NCBI GenBank assembly: GCA_964397565.1
Contig: CAYNJC010000004.1
Location: 1-64,000 of the forward strand
Origin: JAPLST01 sp964397565
GTDB taxonomy: Bacteria > Auribacterota > UBA3054 > JAPLST01
Length of the DNA stretch: 64,000 bases
Direction of reading: 5' to 3'
The notes under the pieces are model-generated. The model did no database searches. It was not told the origin of the DNA and worked only from the letters and a program-made list of their open reading frames with translations. Below, in pieces: positions 62,330 to 64,000 of this stretch; positions within the stretch are counted from its first letter, which is position 1; every line of letters begins with the position of its first letter. Made by a program: the position numbers and the translations under genes.

Positions 62330-63555
62330 ACAGCATGATCCTGCGTGGCATGAGTGTGCTTGGGCTGGCGGTGTTTCTGGGGCTGGCCTGGCTGATGAGC
62401 GAACGCCGTCGCGATATCTGCTGGCACACCGTCCGGACGGGCGTGCTGCTGCAAGTGCTGTTGGGCATCATCGTCTTGAAAACCAGTGTCGGGCAGCGGC
62501 TTTTTGTGCTGGCGCAGACCGGCTTTGTTTTTGTCATTAACGCCCACAAAGCGGGCGCGGAATTTGTCTTTGGCGACTTGGCGAGGCGCGGTCCCGACGC
62601 ATTTTTGTTTTTCGTGACGGTGCCGTGTACGTTGATTTTTTTCTCGTCCCTGATGGCGATGTTGTATCACTGGCGGATCATGCCGCGCGTCGTGGCCGCG
62701 ATGGCCTGGGTGATGCAGCGCGTGATGCGGACGGGCGGGCGCGAAAGTTTGGTCGCGGCGGCGAATGTCTTTCTGGGCATGACCGAGGCGCCGCTCTTCG
62801 TGCGGCCGTATCTGGCGGTGATGTCGCGTTCGGAGTTGATGGCGCTGATGGTCACGGGCTTGGCCACGATTGCCGGCACGGTGATGGCGGTCTACATCGG
62901 GTTTGGAGTCAGCGCCGGGCATTTGCTGACCGCCAGCGTGATGTCGGCGCCGGCCGCGCTGGTGATCGCCAAGATGCTCATACCGGCCCAGCCGGCGGAT
63001 ATCCTGGATGAGATTCCGCGCGATCTGGCGGTGCAGGAACGCGCGCACAACACCTTTGATGCGATCATGGTCGGGGCGCGCGACGGCTTGTTTCTGGCGC
63101 TGAATGTCTGCGCCATGCTGATCGCGATGGTGTCGCTGGTGGCCCTCGTGAATGCGCTGCTGGGCGCCGGCACGAGCTGGTGCGGCTGGCCGCCGTTGAC
63201 CTTGCAGAAACTGTTCGGCTATGTGGGCTGGCCGATGGCGCTGCTGATGGGGATTGAGCCGCGCGATGCGCAGCGGGTCGGCGAGCTGCTCAGCACGAAA
63301 GTGTTTCTGACGGAATTCATGGCGTATCGCGCGCTGGCGGCACAGGCGGCCACGCTGGCGCCACGCACAGTCGCGATTGCGACTTATGCTTGCTGCGGTT
63401 TTGCCAATTTCGGTTCGGTGGCGATCCTGTTGGGCGGGCTGAGCGCGCTGGCGCCGACGCGCCGGGCGGATGTGGCGGGCATGGCGCTCAAGGCACTGGC
63501 GGGCGGGATTCTGGCCTCGTTTTGCACGGCGGCGATTGCGGGCTGCTTATTGTAG
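62326..63555 (+). CDS. concentrative nucleoside transporter (NupC/CNT family)
   Basis: A 409-residue inner-membrane protein with about ten segments, importing nucleosides with protons or sodium. Family features include ANVFLGMTEAPLFVRPYL (about 146-163), SVMSAPAALVIAKM and, near the C-terminus, LTEFMAYRAL and TYACCGFANFGSVAILLGG. Length and order match NupC. It is translationally coupled to the secreted carbohydrate-binding-like protein. Confidence 0.92.
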   Translation: MNSMILRGMSVLGLAVFLGLAWLMSERRRDICWHTVRTGVLLQVLLGIIVLKTSVGQRLFVLAQTGFVFVINAHKAGAEFVFGDLARRGPDAFLFFVTVPCTLIFFSSLMAMLYHWRIMPRVVAAMAWVMQRVMRTGGRESLVAAANVFLGMTEAPLFVRPYLAVMSRSELMALMVTGLATIAGTVMAVYIGFGVSAGHLLTASVMSAPAALVIAKMLIPAQPADILDEIPRDLAVQERAHNTFDAIMVGARDGLFLALNVCAMLIAMVSLVALVNALLGAGTSWCGWPPLTLQKLFGYVGWPMALLMGIEPRDAQRVGELLSTKVFLTEFMAYRALAAQAATLAPRTVAIATYACCGFANFGSVAILLGGLSALAPTRRADVAGMALKALAGGILASFCTAAIAGCLL

Positions 63556-63563
63556 GCCGCAGG

Positions 63564-64000
63564 ATGCTTCCGTGCCGCTTAATCAGTTTTCGCCTGGTGG
63601 TCTTCGGCGTTTTCTTCGCGGTGGTAGCGGGCATTGTATGGGTCGGGTATTATCGCGTGTGGCATGACGACGTGCGCAGAGCAAAATGCCGGGACAATCT
63701 GAGAAACATGCACCTGCTACTGAGTGTTTACGCACAACAGTACGGCGCGTTTCCCAGTATGCAGCCGCCGCAGCGACGCTATCTGCGCAGTGGTGGCGCG
63801 CAAGACCTCTATCCGCTCTGGAGCACGGGCATTATGAAAAACGAGCAATTGGCGCAATTGCAGCCACCGGGGTTGACGCTGCGCCGGTTCTCTGCCAATC
63901 CTACCGCGGAACACTTCAACAGCAACCACATCGGGTTTGCGTACAATTCAACAGTGCACCCTGACCAAGCGGACAATCCGCCACTGCTGGCAAGTCAAGG
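63564..64000 (+). CDS. prepilin-like secreted protein, cut by the window end
   Basis: An open frame of 145 codons running off the edge. The ATG at 63564 (8 bases after the transporter stop, AGG upstream) begins a hydrophobic segment (9-32). Then CRDNLRNMHLLLSVYAQQYGA (about 44-64) and FPS follow, the pattern of DUF1559/type II pseudopilin-like proteins of PVC bacteria, although a clear prepilin cleavage site is not seen. The C-terminal part lies beyond the window. Confidence 0.6.
   Translation, partial: MLPCRLISFRLVVFGVFFAVVAGIVWVGYYRVWHDDVRRAKCRDNLRNMHLLLSVYAQQYGAFPSMQPPQRRYLRSGGAQDLYPLWSTGIMKNEQLAQLQPPGLTLRRFSANPTAEHFNSNHIGFAYNSTVHPDQADNPPLLASQ

Overview
The window is 64 kb of a GC-rich (about 60% by eye) bacterial chromosome. 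Several genes point to an anaerobic member of the PVC superphylum, of Verrucomicrobiota, Kiritimatiellota or Lentisphaerota type: pyruvate:ferredoxin oxidoreductase, pyruvoyl-dependent arginine decarboxylase, an exosortase with a PEP-CTERM substrate, a ygfK/ygeY pair, a four-helix-bundle protein and several secreted carbohydrate-binding-type proteins. This placement is an inference from gene content; there is no rRNA in the window.

Layout. 0.5-5 kb: nifJ and a DUF89 gene between two copies of a GC-rich palindromic repeat array. 5.9-11.3 kb: one co-oriented block (exosortase/EpsI, YbbR protein, coiled-coil protein, small membrane protein, miaA, NikR-like regulator). 11.3-19.1 kb: five-repeat secreted protein, ygfK, four-helix-bundle protein, exported acetolactate decarboxylase, M20 hydrolase. 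19.7-25.8 kb: arginine decarboxylase, polyprenyl synthase with a UbiA-type transferase, HemW-like protein, YigZ-like protein and a sigma factor/membrane partner/secreted protein operon. 26-37.8 kb: JAB-DinG helicase fusion, AT-rich HEPN gene, metallopeptidase, RRM protein, then rRNA methyltransferase-rnhB-yraN-obgE-rluD. 38-47.3 kb on the minus strand: PEP-CTERM protein, 1131-aa kinase/nucleotidyltransferase fusion, pyrH, tsf, rpsB, pdxJ, HicB-like protein. 47.6-52.2 kb: small membrane and regulatory genes and a secreted (alpha/alpha)-type protein. 52.8-61.1 kb: an AT-richer, minus-strand accessory region. 61.7-64 kb: secreted protein, CNT nucleoside transporter and a cut-off prepilin-like gene.

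The most notable find is in the accessory region: an integron cassette array with no integrase in the window (55.7-59.7 kb, minus strand). Four cassettes end in imperfect-palindrome attC sites. The 7-base core before each cassette is the exact complement of the core that opens that cassette's own attC, as cassette insertion predicts. The cassettes encode two membrane proteins, an aminoglycoside-6'-N-acetyltransferase-like protein and an exported trypsin-like protease; a fifth probably encodes a zinc peptidase. Two about 226-bp repeats precede cassette runs. Each carries a TTGACA-17-TACACT promoter and ends exactly at the recombination point, which looks like a duplicated Pc-attI platform. On one side lie a C5 methyltransferase lacking its C-terminal part and coupled to an HNH nuclease gene, and a second HNH gene; on the other side lies an XRE/ImmA pair.

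At least four families of non-coding repeats are scattered between genes. They include two MITE-like families, one with TA-type ends and one acting as a container that carries pieces of the others.
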